Shown one piece after another: positions 46,343 through 55,462 of a stretch of DNA of 64,000 nucleotides. Both the position numbers and the translations under genes were made by a program. Below the pieces are notes generated by a model that did not search any database, was not told where the DNA came from, and saw only the letters and a program-made list of their open reading frames with translations. Position 1 is the stretch's first letter. Each line of letters opens with the position of its first letter. The DNA comes from Alloalcanivorax sp964556345 (GTDB taxonomy: Bacteria > Pseudomonadota > Gammaproteobacteria > Pseudomonadales > Alcanivoracaceae), in NCBI GenBank assembly GCA_964556345.1, contig CAZKWA010000004.1, forward strand, positions 1 through 64,000. The letters are read 5' to 3'.

Positions 46343-46933
46343 ATGAGCGACGACAACCGATACCATGTACGCCTGACCGGTGAACTGATGGCCGGCGCCG
46401 ACGCCGCCGAGGTGGCGGCGAACCTGGCGCGCCTGTTCAAGATGCCTGAGCAGAAGGCCGCCCTGTTGATCAACGGTACGCCCAGGGTGGTGAAGAAAGA
46501 CGCCGACGAGGCCACCGCGCGAAAGTTCCAGGTCGCCCTGCGGCAGGCCGGGGCGCGCTGCGAACTGCTGCCGGTGAACGACGAGGCGGCTCCCGCGGCG
46601 CCGACGCCGGCACCCCGGGACGCGGCGCCTGAAGAGCCGGCGCCCCGGGAGCCGGCGGCATCACAAGCCGTCGCGGCTTCGGCGACCGCCGCGCCTCAGA
46701 GTGGGGACCTTGAAACGGTGGGGACGATCCGCACCGGCGGTACCGGTTTCAGCGGTGCCTTTGAAGTGGCGCCGGTGGGCGCGGATCTGGATACCTCGGA
46801 GAAGGACCAACCGGCGGCGCCGGATGTCAGCCACCTTTCCATGGCCGAGCCCGGCGCCGACCTGGAGCCGCTTAAACCGCGCCAGGACGTGGTGGTGCCG
46901 GACATCAGCCACCTGTCGATCAAACCGGACTAG
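46343..46933 (+). CDS. Protein with C-terminal tandem repeats, unknown function
   Basis: A 196-residue protein. Residues 1-75 form a compact alpha/beta N-domain (YHVRLTGELM ... LARLFKMPEQKAALLINGTPRVVKKDADEATARKFQVAL). An Ala/Pro/Glu-rich linker spans about 80-120. The C-terminus has two imperfect 25-26-residue repeats, each starting GADL(D/E) and ending PD(V/I)SHLS. It is cytoplasmic by prediction and sits 24 bp after the GMC gene. Confidence 0.65.
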   Translation: MSDDNRYHVRLTGELMAGADAAEVAANLARLFKMPEQKAALLINGTPRVVKKDADEATARKFQVALRQAGARCELLPVNDEAAPAAPTPAPRDAAPEEPAPREPAASQAVAASATAAPQSGDLETVGTIRTGGTGFSGAFEVAPVGADLDTSEKDQPAAPDVSHLSMAEPGADLEPLKPRQDVVVPDISHLSIKPD

Positions 46934-46946
46934 CGCTCAACGTGCA

Positions 46947-47489
46947 TTAGCCCTGGGGGCCGTCCGGGCCCTGGAAATGCAGCATCATTTCTTCCAGCAC
47001 GTCGGGGATGCCGTTGGCCATTTGCCGCACCAGCTGGCTGTCGTTCCAGACTTCGTCCAGGGCCGGGTCGTCGTCGACGCCGGAAATCAGCAGCATGGGC
47101 AGCAACCAGGTGGCCATGGGGTCGTCGTCTTCGTCGCTGTGCCAGCGCTCTTCGTGGAGCAGCATGCCGCTCAGGAAACCGGCGCACCAGGAGGCCAGAT
47201 CGGCGCCGTCGTCCTCGCGGTAAGGGTCGAGCAGGCAGGGCAGTTTGATGCGCTCGCCGCCCAGAGTGTCGGTGAGCAGGCGGCCGCGCAGTTCGTCCAG
47301 CGCGCCGGCCACCGCTTCCGGCAAGGACATCTCCAGGGCCAGGCCGAAATCCGCCGGGCCGTCATAGGGGCCCACGGTGAAGGCGCAGATCAGCCCATGG
47401 GTCTCCACCCAGGAGGGGGCTTCCTCGCCCTGGCCGGCGAAGTAGGTTTCCACGGTGTGTTTCAGGTGGGGGTTGGAAATTCCGCTCAT
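46947..47489 (-). CDS. UPF0149 (YgfB/YecA-type) family protein
   Basis: A 180-residue acidic helical protein. It starts with THGLICAFTVGP and continues through SWCAGFLSGMLLHEE and a DDPALDEVWND stretch, the pattern of UPF0149. In Pseudomonas the homologue YgfB modulates AmpDh3 and antibiotic tolerance; whether that applies here is not known. It lies 13 bp from the convergent repeat-protein gene and 16 bp downstream of the diguanylate cyclase gene on the same strand. Confidence 0.8.
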   Translation of the reverse strand: MSGISNPHLKHTVETYFAGQGEEAPSWVETHGLICAFTVGPYDGPADFGLALEMSLPEAVAGALDELRGRLLTDTLGGERIKLPCLLDPYREDDGADLASWCAGFLSGMLLHEERWHSDEDDDPMATWLLPMLLISGVDDDPALDEVWNDSQLVRQMANGIPDVLEEMMLHFQGPDGPQG

Positions 47490-47505
47490 ACTGTCGCCGC
47501 TGCCG

Positions 47506-48654
47506 TTAATTGGGACGGCAAGGATACCCGCTTGCCGGCGCCCCTGAAACCGGCGGCGCGCAGTTGGTTCGCAGGGTGTCGCGGCCCGCGGCTTTCGCCT
47601 GATAGAGGGCCTGGTCGGCGCGCTCGATGAAGGCCAGGGCGGTTTCGCCCCATTGGTGGCCGGCCAGCCCGCAGGACAGGGTCACCCGCAGCGACGGGTC
47701 GAAACCGTAACGCTGTTCGGCGAACTTCTCCCGGAGACGGTTCATGGCCGCCTCGCAGTCGGCGTGGTCGGACTGCGGGAACAGCACCACGAATTCCTCG
47801 CCGCCGTAGCGGGCGAGCACGTCGGAGCGCCGCAGGCACTGGCTGGCGAGGTCGGCGAAGCGTTTCAGCACCTCGTCGCCGGCCGGATGGCCGTAGGTGT
47901 CATTGATGCGCTTGAAGTGATCCAGGTCCACCAGCGCGATGTGCAGGGGAATGTGCTCCCGGTCGGTGCGCGACAATTCCTCTTCCAGCCGCTCGAGAAA
48001 GTGGCGGCGGTTGAACAGGTCGGTGAGTTCATCGCGGATGGCGATGCTGGCCAGGCGGTCGTGGGCCTGGCGCAGCGATTCGCGCTGGGTCCGGAAGCGC
48101 TGCTGAAGATTGTGGATGTAACCGCCCATGTACACGAACCAGGCGAGGATCAGCGCCAGCACGCCCCATTGGCTCAACGACAGGGCGAGAATCTGGGTCA
48201 GTGGCAGTTCCACCCATTCGTAGACCAGCAGCACCGTGAACGACAGCTGGGCGGTGACCGCCATCACGATCTGCTGGCGGCGGTCCAGGGAGAAGACGCC
48301 AAAGGTCATCATGATCAGATAAAGACTGAGCAAGGCGCCACGCAGCTCCCGAGCGTAATGGAGCAGCAGGGTGATCACCAGGATACCGGCGAACATCTGC
48401 GCCATGGTCAGGCTGGGGTCCTTGAAACGCTCGGTGAAGCCGCTGCGCACCAGGACGAACACCACCAGATTGATCGCGAACAGGCTGCCGAAGATCACCA
48501 GATGGGGGGTGCGCGGGTCAAAGGCGGCGATTTCCACGCCGACCACGGTGCCGGCCCAGAGCAGCAGGTAGGAGTAGATCGCCATCAGTTGCCGGCGCAA
48601 CCGCAGGGCGCGTTCGGGACGGTGGGAAAGAACCAGCTTGGTATCGTTATTCAA
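47506..48654 (-). CDS. Membrane diguanylate cyclase (GGDEF)
   Basis: A 382-residue protein with six hydrophobic helices (about 25-185) and a C-terminal GGDEF domain. The active GGEEF motif is at 284-288, and an inhibitory I-site RxxD (Arg275-Asp278) lies five residues before it, so it should make cyclic di-GMP with product feedback. The start codon is TTG at 48654: no in-frame ATG or GTG exists between the upstream stop and this position, and the next ATG is at residue 24. No periplasmic sensor loop is visible. Confidence 0.85.
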   Translation of the reverse strand: MNNDTKLVLSHRPERALRLRRQLMAIYSYLLLWAGTVVGVEIAAFDPRTPHLVIFGSLFAINLVVFVLVRSGFTERFKDPSLTMAQMFAGILVITLLLHYARELRGALLSLYLIMMTFGVFSLDRRQQIVMAVTAQLSFTVLLVYEWVELPLTQILALSLSQWGVLALILAWFVYMGGYIHNLQQRFRTQRESLRQAHDRLASIAIRDELTDLFNRRHFLERLEEELSRTDREHIPLHIALVDLDHFKRINDTYGHPAGDEVLKRFADLASQCLRRSDVLARYGGEEFVVLFPQSDHADCEAAMNRLREKFAEQRYGFDPSLRVTLSCGLAGHQWGETALAFIERADQALYQAKAAGRDTLRTNCAPPVSGAPASGYPCRPN

Positions 48655-48837
48655 TGCAAAGGCCCGCCTGGTGTTGCCGCCCCTGGCTGTTTCTCAAGGT
48701 GTCCGGTCCCTGAGATGAACGCCGCATCTCATACTTTATCATTGTGTCATGGTTCACACTTTAGTGGTTGCTGGTACCAAAGCAAGGGTATGACTTGCCG
48801 GTCACACCGAAATAGTGCCAGACTCGTCGAGTTAAAC

Positions 48838-48847
48838 AAACGTTTGA
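48838..48847. promoter_or_regulatory. CAAACGTTTG palindrome, possible PsrA/TetR-type operator
   Basis: A perfect 10-bp palindrome in the sequence AAACAAACGTTTGATT, 18 bases before the acyl-CoA dehydrogenase start. It resembles the fatty-acid regulator PsrA site (G/CAAAC-GTTTG/C) but has no spacer between the half sites. Confidence 0.4.
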
Positions 48848-48865
48848 TTGGTTTATGAGGATGCC

Positions 48866-49963
48866 ATGTCCACCGATTTGCCTATCGATCTGAGATTGTC
48901 CGAAGAGCAGCGCATCAGCCGCGAAGGCATGCGCCGCTTCGCCTCGCAGACCCTGGCGCCCGGCGCTCGCGCCGCCGATGAAGCGGCCGCCGCCGACCCC
49001 GGGGTGCTGGCGGGCATCGCTGGCTTCGGCCTGACGCTGATGAGCCTGCCGGAAGCCCTGGGCGGTGCCGGCCTGCCGCGCTCGCCGATGGGCAATGTGC
49101 TCGCCTGCGAGGACCTGGGGGAGGGCGATCTGAGCCAGGCCCTGGCAGGCCTGGCGCCGCTGGGCGTGGTCAATGCCCTGCTGGATTTCGGTGACGAGGC
49201 CCAGCACGAGGCCTGGCTGCCGCGCTTCGCCAGCGAACAGCCGGTGCCGGCGGCGGTGGCGCTGGCGGAACCGCGCGCCACCTTCGAACCCGGCGACCCG
49301 CGGACCACGGCCCGCCGCGACGGCGATCACTATGTGCTGGACGGCGAGAAATGCCTGATCCCGCTGGTGGAGCAGTGCCAGTTGTTCCTGGTGGTGGCCG
49401 CCGCCGACGACGGTCCGGCGGCCTTCATCGTCGAGGCGGACAGCGCCGGCCTGGGCCGTGAGCGCCGTGATTACATGGGTCTGCGCAGCGCCGAGCCCGG
49501 CACTCTGACCCTGGAAGGGGTGCGTGTTCCCGCCTCCCAGCGCCTGGCCCATTTCGATCTGGAGCGGTTGGTGAGTCTGTCCCGGATCGGCCTGGCGGCG
49601 CTGGCCACCGGCTGTTGCCAGGCGGTGCTGGCGCAATGCGTGCCTTATGCCCTGGAGCGCAAGGCGTTCGGCGAGGCGATCGCCCGGCGTCAGTCGGTGG
49701 CCTTCATGATCGCGGACATGGGCATCGAGATTGAAGGCATGCGCCTGCTGACCTGGCGCGCCGCCAGCCGCGCGGAGCAGGGCCTGCCGTTCCAGCGCGA
49801 GGCCTATCTGGCGTTCCTGCAAAGCATGGAGAAAGCCATGCGCATCGCCACCGACGGCGTGCAGGTGTTCGGCGGCGCCGGCTTCGTGCGCGATTACCCG
49901 CTGGAAATGTACTACCGGAACCTGCGCGGCCTGTCGGCCCTGCACGGCGTTTTGATGGTGTGA
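48866..49963 (+). CDS. Acyl-CoA dehydrogenase-like protein, catalytic base not evident
   Basis: A 365-residue acyl-CoA dehydrogenase homologue. The N-terminal helical domain, the middle domain (with LAEPRATFEP in place of the usual EPGAGSD) and the C-terminal helical domain with ALERKAFGEAI are recognisable. The MCAD-type Glu region (FEGTNQIQ) reads MYYRNLRGLSALHG, and the isovaleryl-type helix reads LSRIGLAAL, so neither usual catalytic Glu is present by eye. ATG 48866 follows GAGGATGCC. It precedes a second, canonical acyl-CoA dehydrogenase gene by 13 bp and may be the partner subunit of a heteromer. Confidence 0.75.
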   Translation: MSTDLPIDLRLSEEQRISREGMRRFASQTLAPGARAADEAAAADPGVLAGIAGFGLTLMSLPEALGGAGLPRSPMGNVLACEDLGEGDLSQALAGLAPLGVVNALLDFGDEAQHEAWLPRFASEQPVPAAVALAEPRATFEPGDPRTTARRDGDHYVLDGEKCLIPLVEQCQLFLVVAAADDGPAAFIVEADSAGLGRERRDYMGLRSAEPGTLTLEGVRVPASQRLAHFDLERLVSLSRIGLAALATGCCQAVLAQCVPYALERKAFGEAIARRQSVAFMIADMGIEIEGMRLLTWRAASRAEQGLPFQREAYLAFLQSMEKAMRIATDGVQVFGGAGFVRDYPLEMYYRNLRGLSALHGVLMV

Positions 49964-49976
49964 GGAGGCCCCGCCG

Positions 49977-51185
49977 ATGATTAACCTCGAACTTCCCAAG
50001 TCTCTCAAGAACCTTCAACAAATGACCCACCAGCTTGCCGAGCAAGGGTTCCGCCCGATTTCGCGCAAGTACGATCTCATAGAGCACGGCGACACCCCGG
50101 CGGAACTCAAGCCCCTGGCTCAGATGATCGCCGCTGGGCGTCCGCGCGGCGGCGGCAAAGGGGAAAAAACCGACACCGACCCGGACGCGGTCAAGAACGG
50201 TAGCAATCTGATGGGTATCGTCAGCGTCGAGGAAATGTGCTGGGGCGATACCGGTCTGATGCTCTCCCTGCCGGCGTCCGGCCTGGGCAACGCGGCCATC
50301 CAGGCGGTCGGCACGCCGGAGCAGAAAGAGCAGTACGGCAAGCTCTACTGCGCCATGGCGATCACCGAGCCGGGCGCCGGCTCGGATTCGGCGGCGATCA
50401 GCACCACCGCCCGCCGTGATGGCGATGAATGGGTGCTCAACGGCGAGAAAATCTACTGCACCGGCGGCCAGCGCTGCGACGCCGTGGTGGTGTGGGCGAC
50501 CCTGGACAAGTCGCTGGGCAAGGCGGCGATCAAGTCGTTCATCGTGCCCCGGGACAACCCGGGCATGCAGCTGGTGCGGGTGGAGGACAAGATGGGCCTG
50601 CGCATCTCCGACACCGCGGCCCTGGCGTTCACCGACTGCCGGATTCCGGCGGACCATGTGCTCGGCTCGGCGGAGATCGCCGACACCGAGGCGGCCCGCA
50701 AGAAAGCCTTCGGCGGCGTGATGCAGACCTTCGACAACACCCGGCCGATGGTCGCCGCCATGGCCCTGGGCGTGGCCCGCGCGGCCCTGGAAATCACCAC
50801 GGAACTGCTGGAAAAAGAAGGGGTTAAAGCGGATTTCTCGAAATCACCTTATAATTCCAGCGCCATCGAACTGGAGCTCTATCGCCTGGAAGCGGACCTG
50901 GACGCGGCCCGTCTGATGACCTACAAGGCGGCCTGGATGGCGGACAACGGCCAGGCCAATTCCAAGGAAGCCTCCATGTGCAAGGCCAAGGCCGGGCGCA
51001 TGGGCAACGACGTAACCCTCAAGTGCGTGGCGCTTTGCGGCGAACTGGGTTACTCCGAGCGCTACCTGCTGGAGAAGCTGGCGCGGGATTCCAAGATCAT
51101 CGACATCTTCGAGGGCACCCAGCAGATCCAGCAGCTGATCGTCGCCCGCCATCTGCTGGGGTTGTCCTCCCGGGAACTGAAATGA
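49977..51185 (+). CDS. Acyl-CoA dehydrogenase, canonical catalytic residues
   Basis: A 402-residue acyl-CoA dehydrogenase. AITEPGAGSDSAAI is the FAD/substrate loop, and FEGTQQIQ near the C-terminus carries the MCAD-type catalytic Glu. It is preceded by a related gene lacking that residue. Substrate chain length cannot be read. It passes electrons to ETF in a beta-oxidation-like step. An SDR gene follows on the same strand after 65 bp. Confidence 0.88.
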   Translation: MINLELPKSLKNLQQMTHQLAEQGFRPISRKYDLIEHGDTPAELKPLAQMIAAGRPRGGGKGEKTDTDPDAVKNGSNLMGIVSVEEMCWGDTGLMLSLPASGLGNAAIQAVGTPEQKEQYGKLYCAMAITEPGAGSDSAAISTTARRDGDEWVLNGEKIYCTGGQRCDAVVVWATLDKSLGKAAIKSFIVPRDNPGMQLVRVEDKMGLRISDTAALAFTDCRIPADHVLGSAEIADTEAARKKAFGGVMQTFDNTRPMVAAMALGVARAALEITTELLEKEGVKADFSKSPYNSSAIELELYRLEADLDAARLMTYKAAWMADNGQANSKEASMCKAKAGRMGNDVTLKCVALCGELGYSERYLLEKLARDSKIIDIFEGTQQIQQLIVARHLLGLSSRELK

Positions 51186-51250
51186 GTCGCGGCGGCGGGC
51201 CGATCTGCTAGCATGCGGGGTTGATACTGAACCAACCCCAGGAGTGCGGC

Positions 51251-52048
51251 ATGTCGTCATCACTGGCCGATCAGGTGATCTGGATCACCGGTGCTTCTTC
51301 CGGCATCGGTGAAGCGGTGGCTTCGGAATACGCCCGTTACGGCGCCAAACTGGTGCTTTCGGCGCGCCGTCGCGACGAACTGGAACGGGTGCGCGGCGAG
51401 CTGGTCAACGCCGACGAGCACCTGGTGCTGCCGCTGGATCTGACCGACCAGGACGCCATGGCGCCGGCGACGGAAACGGTGCTGCGCCATTTCGGCCGGC
51501 TCGATCAGGTGGTGCACAACGGCGGCATTTCCCAGCGCTCGCTGGTGCGCGACACCGCCATGGCGGTGGACCGGCGCATCATGGAGGTGAACTACTTTGG
51601 CGCGGTGGCGCTCACCAAGGCGGTCCTGCCGGCGTTTATCCGCCAGGGCGGCGGCCGCTTCGTGGTGGTCACCTCGCTGGTGGGCGAGCTGCCCACGCCC
51701 AAGCGTTCCGCCTACAGCGCCAGCAAACACGCCCTGCACGGCTTCTTCGAGGCGCTGCGCGCCGAGGAATTCGACAACGGCGTGCGCGTGACCCTGGTGC
51801 TGCCGGGCTTTATCCGCACCCAGGTGTCGGTCAACGCGCTCACCGCCGACGGCAGCGCCCAGGGCAGCATGGACGACCTGCAGGCCAACGGCATGGACCC
51901 GGCGCTGTGCGCCCGGCGCCTGGTGGAGGCCGTGCAGCGCGGCCGCGATCAGGTTATCATCGCCGGCCGCGAGGGGGCCGGTATCTATTTGAAACGCTGG
52001 TCACCGCCCCTGTATCGTCGCGTGATCCGCAAGGTCAAGGTGAGCTGA
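51251..52048 (+). CDS. Short-chain dehydrogenase/reductase (SDR)
   Basis: A 265-residue classical SDR: cofactor motif TGASSGIGEA at about 14-23, NGG for the NAG motif, and the Ser-Tyr-Lys set with YSASK. The C-terminal tail (RWSPPLYRRVIRKVKVS) is basic and hydrophobic, as in DHRS7-type membrane-associated enzymes. NADPH-dependent reduction of a carbonyl lipid is plausible. ATG 51251 follows CAGGAG. Confidence 0.85.
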   Translation: MSSSLADQVIWITGASSGIGEAVASEYARYGAKLVLSARRRDELERVRGELVNADEHLVLPLDLTDQDAMAPATETVLRHFGRLDQVVHNGGISQRSLVRDTAMAVDRRIMEVNYFGAVALTKAVLPAFIRQGGGRFVVVTSLVGELPTPKRSAYSASKHALHGFFEALRAEEFDNGVRVTLVLPGFIRTQVSVNALTADGSAQGSMDDLQANGMDPALCARRLVEAVQRGRDQVIIAGREGAGIYLKRWSPPLYRRVIRKVKVS

Positions 52049-52090
52049 GCGCCTTGATCTCTCCCCGTTTCCGCTATCCGACAGCCGACT

Positions 52091-52966
52091 ATGAGCACCG
52101 CCGACACCTTCGCCGACACCAGAATGGACGCCAAGCACCGCACCCGTCTCAATAAGCTGCAGAAGAAACTGCGCCGCGAGACCGGCCGGGCGATCGCCGA
52201 CTTCAACATGATTCAGGACGGCGACAAGGTGATGGTGTGCCTGTCCGGCGGCAAGGACTCCTACACCATGCTGGAGATTCTGCGTAATCTTCAGCATTCC
52301 GCGCCGGTGGACTTCGAGCTGGTGGCGGTCAACCTGGACCAGAAGCAGCCCGGTTTCCCGGAGCATGTGCTGCCCGAATACCTGGAAAAGGAAGGGGTGG
52401 ACTACCACATCCTGGAAAAGGACACCTATTCCATCGTCAAGGAAAAGGTGCCGGAGGGAAAAACCACCTGCGGGCTGTGCTCGCGCCTGCGGCGCGGCAG
52501 CCTGTACGGCTTCGCCGAGGAGATCGGCGCCAACAAGATCGCCCTCGGCCATCACCGCGACGACATCGTGGAAACCCTGTTTCTGAACATGTTCTTCGGC
52601 GGCAAGATGAAAGCCATGCCGCCCAAGCTGCGCAGCGACGACAACCGCAACGTGGTGATCCGCCCGCTGGCCTACTGCCGCGAAAAGGACATCATTGAAT
52701 TCGCGCGCTATAAGCAATATCCGATCATCCCCTGCAACCTGTGCGGCTCCCAGGAAAACCTGCAGCGCCAGGCGGTGAAGGACATGCTGCGGCGCTGGGA
52801 CAAGGAGCACCCGGGCCGGGTGGAGAGCATCTTTTCCTCGATCCAGAACATCGCCCCCTCGCAGCTGGCGGACACCCGCCTGTTCGACTTCGAACACCTG
52901 GAAGAAGGCCAGAATCAGGGCGGCGCCGGCGCCCACCGTCTGGACGTGGTCAACCTGTTCGGCTAG
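52091..52966 (+). CDS. ttcA: tRNA 2-thiocytidine(32) synthetase TtcA
   Basis: A 291-residue PP-loop ATPase. The PP-loop SGGKDS is at 52-57 and two CxxC sites (CGLCSRLRRG and CNLCGSQ) hold the 4Fe-4S cluster used for sulfur transfer to cytidine 32 of tRNA. The length fits TtcA. It is 42 bp after the SDR gene and 129 bp before malate synthase G. Confidence 0.95.
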   Translation: MSTADTFADTRMDAKHRTRLNKLQKKLRRETGRAIADFNMIQDGDKVMVCLSGGKDSYTMLEILRNLQHSAPVDFELVAVNLDQKQPGFPEHVLPEYLEKEGVDYHILEKDTYSIVKEKVPEGKTTCGLCSRLRRGSLYGFAEEIGANKIALGHHRDDIVETLFLNMFFGGKMKAMPPKLRSDDNRNVVIRPLAYCREKDIIEFARYKQYPIIPCNLCGSQENLQRQAVKDMLRRWDKEHPGRVESIFSSIQNIAPSQLADTRLFDFEHLEEGQNQGGAGAHRLDVVNLFG

Positions 52967-53095
52967 CGGCCGCGCGTACCACATGATTCGCGCCGCCGTT
53001 TCCGCTAAAATACGCCCCGCCCTGTGGCCGGCAGGGTGGCCGCCCGCCGCCCCGGCCCTCTCTCTTCGCACTCTCGACCTGAAAGGTAGGAGCAC

Positions 53096-55261
53096 ATGAC
53101 CGATCGCATTAAAAAAGGTGGCCTTGAGATTGCCGCCGAACTCCACGACCTGGTAGCCAACGAGATCGCTCCGGGCACCGGCGTGGAGCCGGATCATTTC
53201 TGGACGCAGTTCGAGAACATCCTGGCGGACCTGGTACCGCACAACGAGATGCTGTTGACCAAGCGGGACCAGCTTCAGGAAGTGATCGACGTCTGGCACC
53301 TGGAGAAGAAGGGCGCGAAGATCGACCTTGAGGAGTACAAGGCCTTTCTCGAGGAAATCGGTTACCTGCTGCCCGAAGGCGAAGACTTCAAAGTGGGGAC
53401 CGCCAATGTGGACGAGGAAATCGCCCACATCGCCGGTCCCCAGCTGGTGGTGCCGGTGCGCAACGCGCGCTTCGCGCTGAACGCGGCCAACGCGCGCTGG
53501 GGCAGCCTCTACGACGCCCTTTACGGCACCGACATGATCTCCGACGAGGGCGGTGCCGAGAAAGGCGGCGCCTACAACCCCAAGCGCGGCGACAAGGTGA
53601 TCGCCTGGGCCCGCGACTTCCTGGACCAGTACTTCCCGCTGGCCAACGGCTCGCACAAGGACAGCACCGGCTACGCCATCGTTGACGGCAAACTGGTGGT
53701 GCGTCTGAAGGACGGCGAAAGCGGCCTGAAGGACGAAAGCCAGCTGCGCGGCTACCGTGGCGACTCGGCCCGCCCCGAAGGCGTGCTGCTCAAGCACAAC
53801 AACCTGCACGCGGAAATCCAGATCGACGATCAGCACCCGATCGGCGCCGAGGACCCGGCCCACGTCAAGGACGTGCTGATGGAGTCCGCCATCACCACCA
53901 TCCAGGACTGCGAGGATTCCGTGGCCGCGGTGGACGCGGAAGAGAAGGTCGAGGTTTACCGCAACTGGCTGGGCCTGATGAAAGGCGACCTGAGCGAGAG
54001 CTTCGAGAAGGGCGGCCGCCGCGTCACCCGGGATCTGCATCCGGACCGTGAATACACCGCTCTGGACGGCTCCACGCTGACCCTGCAGGGCCGTTCCCTG
54101 CAGCTGGTGCGCAACGTGGGCCACCTGATGACCAACCCGGCGATCCTCTACAACGGCGAGGAAATCCCCGAGGGCATCATGGACGCCATGATCACCGTGC
54201 TGGCGGCCATGCACGACCTGAAGAAAACCGAAGGCCCGCGCAACAGCCGCACCGGCTCCGTGTACATCGTCAAGCCGAAAATGCACGGCCCCGAGGAAGT
54301 GGCCTTCGCGGTGGAATTGTTCGAGCGGGTCGAGGACGCGCTGGGCCTGCCGGAAAACACCCTGAAGATCGGCATCATGGACGAAGAGCGCCGCACCACC
54401 ATCAACCTGAAGGAGTGCATCCGCGAAGCCCAGGACCGGGTGATCTTCATCAACACCGGCTTCCTGGACCGCACCGGCGACGAGATCCACACCTCCATGG
54501 AAGCCGGCCCGATGGCGCGCAAAGGCGACATGAAAGGCCTGCCGTGGATTAACGCCTACGAGAACTGGAACGTGGACATCGGCCTGGAATGCGGCCTCAA
54601 GGGCGTGGCGCAGATCGGCAAGGGCATGTGGCCCAAGCCCGACGAAATGGCGGAAATGATGGCCACCAAGGCCGGCCACCCGAAAGCCGGCGCCAACTGC
54701 GCCTGGGTACCGTCACCCACCGCCGCCACCCTGCACGCCACGCATTATCACCAGATCAACGTGCAGGAGGTGCAGGACCAGATCGCCGGCCGTGGCCGCG
54801 CGTCCCTGGACGACATCCTCACCATTCCGCTGCTCGACCGCGAGCTCAGCGCCGAGGAAATCCAGCAGGAGCTGGACAACAACGCGCAGGGCATCCTGGG
54901 TTACGTGGTGCGCTGGATCGACCAGGGCGTGGGCTGCTCCAAAGTGCCCGACATCAACAACGTGGGCCTGATGGAAGACCGCGCCACCTGCCGGATCTCC
55001 AGCCAGCACATCGCCAACTGGTTGCACCATGACGTGGTCAGCAAGGACCAGGTGATGGAAACCATGAAGCGCATGGCCAAGGTGGTGGACGAGCAGAACG
55101 CCGGCGACCCGACCTACACCAATATGTCGGACGACTTCGACGCCAGCCTGGCGTTCAAGGCGTCCTGCGATCTGGTGTTCGAGGGCACCGACCAGCCCAG
55201 CGGCTACACCGAGCCGGTGCTGCACCGCCGTCGCCGCGAGCTGAAAGCCAAGCGCGGCTGA
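53096..55261 (+). CDS. glcB: Malate synthase G
   Basis: A 721-residue monomeric malate synthase, the usual length for isoform G. Visible family parts are RWGSLYDALYGTD near the N-terminus, ESAITTIQDCEDSVAAVDAEEKV, IGIMDEERRTTINLKECI and NTGFLDRTGDEIHTSMEAGPM. It condenses glyoxylate and acetyl-CoA to malate, completing the glyoxylate shunt needed for growth on fatty acids or acetate. AGGTAGGAG lies before the ATG, and a clear terminator follows. Confidence 0.96.
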   Translation: MTDRIKKGGLEIAAELHDLVANEIAPGTGVEPDHFWTQFENILADLVPHNEMLLTKRDQLQEVIDVWHLEKKGAKIDLEEYKAFLEEIGYLLPEGEDFKVGTANVDEEIAHIAGPQLVVPVRNARFALNAANARWGSLYDALYGTDMISDEGGAEKGGAYNPKRGDKVIAWARDFLDQYFPLANGSHKDSTGYAIVDGKLVVRLKDGESGLKDESQLRGYRGDSARPEGVLLKHNNLHAEIQIDDQHPIGAEDPAHVKDVLMESAITTIQDCEDSVAAVDAEEKVEVYRNWLGLMKGDLSESFEKGGRRVTRDLHPDREYTALDGSTLTLQGRSLQLVRNVGHLMTNPAILYNGEEIPEGIMDAMITVLAAMHDLKKTEGPRNSRTGSVYIVKPKMHGPEEVAFAVELFERVEDALGLPENTLKIGIMDEERRTTINLKECIREAQDRVIFINTGFLDRTGDEIHTSMEAGPMARKGDMKGLPWINAYENWNVDIGLECGLKGVAQIGKGMWPKPDEMAEMMATKAGHPKAGANCAWVPSPTAATLHATHYHQINVQEVQDQIAGRGRASLDDILTIPLLDRELSAEEIQQELDNNAQGILGYVVRWIDQGVGCSKVPDINNVGLMEDRATCRISSQHIANWLHHDVVSKDQVMETMKRMAKVVDEQNAGDPTYTNMSDDFDASLAFKASCDLVFEGTDQPSGYTEPVLHRRRRELKAKRG

Positions 55262-55291
55262 TCCTTCCGCGACGCTTGCAGCACCACAAGA

Positions 55292-55318
55292 AAGCCCGGC
55301 CTTGAGCCGGGCTTTTTT
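55292..55318 (+). terminator. Intrinsic terminator of glcB
   Basis: The hairpin AAGCCCGGC / GCCGGGCTT with loop CTTGA is followed by TTTTTT. It lies 30 bases after the glcB stop. Confidence 0.9.
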
Positions 55319-55321
55319 GTT

Positions 55322-55462
55322 TGTGGGAGCGGGCCCCGCCCGCGAAAGGGAGCGAAGCTCCCGGCAGGATGCCAGAGAGCGTTCTAACGGCAGCACAAAC
55401 ACCGTCTCCGGGATCCTGCCGGCCGGCTTTGCCGGCCTTTCGCGAGCAGGCTCGCTCCCACA
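55322..55462. repeat. REPIN: two inverted REP elements
   Basis: TGTGGGAGCG begins at 55322 on the plus strand and its inverted counterpart ends at 55462, so two REP units face each other with about 87 bases between them. The inner flanks are also complementary (CCGGCAGGAT at 55361 against ATCCTGCCGG at 55413), giving a long imperfect hairpin. It fills much of the 349-bp gap between glcB and the LysR gene. The remainder, 55463-55610, shows no gene or clear signal. Confidence 0.85.

Noticed and set aside
52001..54679. Long open frame (892 codons) on the minus strand opposite ttcA and glcB
   Set aside because: Low-complexity His/Val/Gln-rich translation and no start signal; the plus-strand genes are certain.
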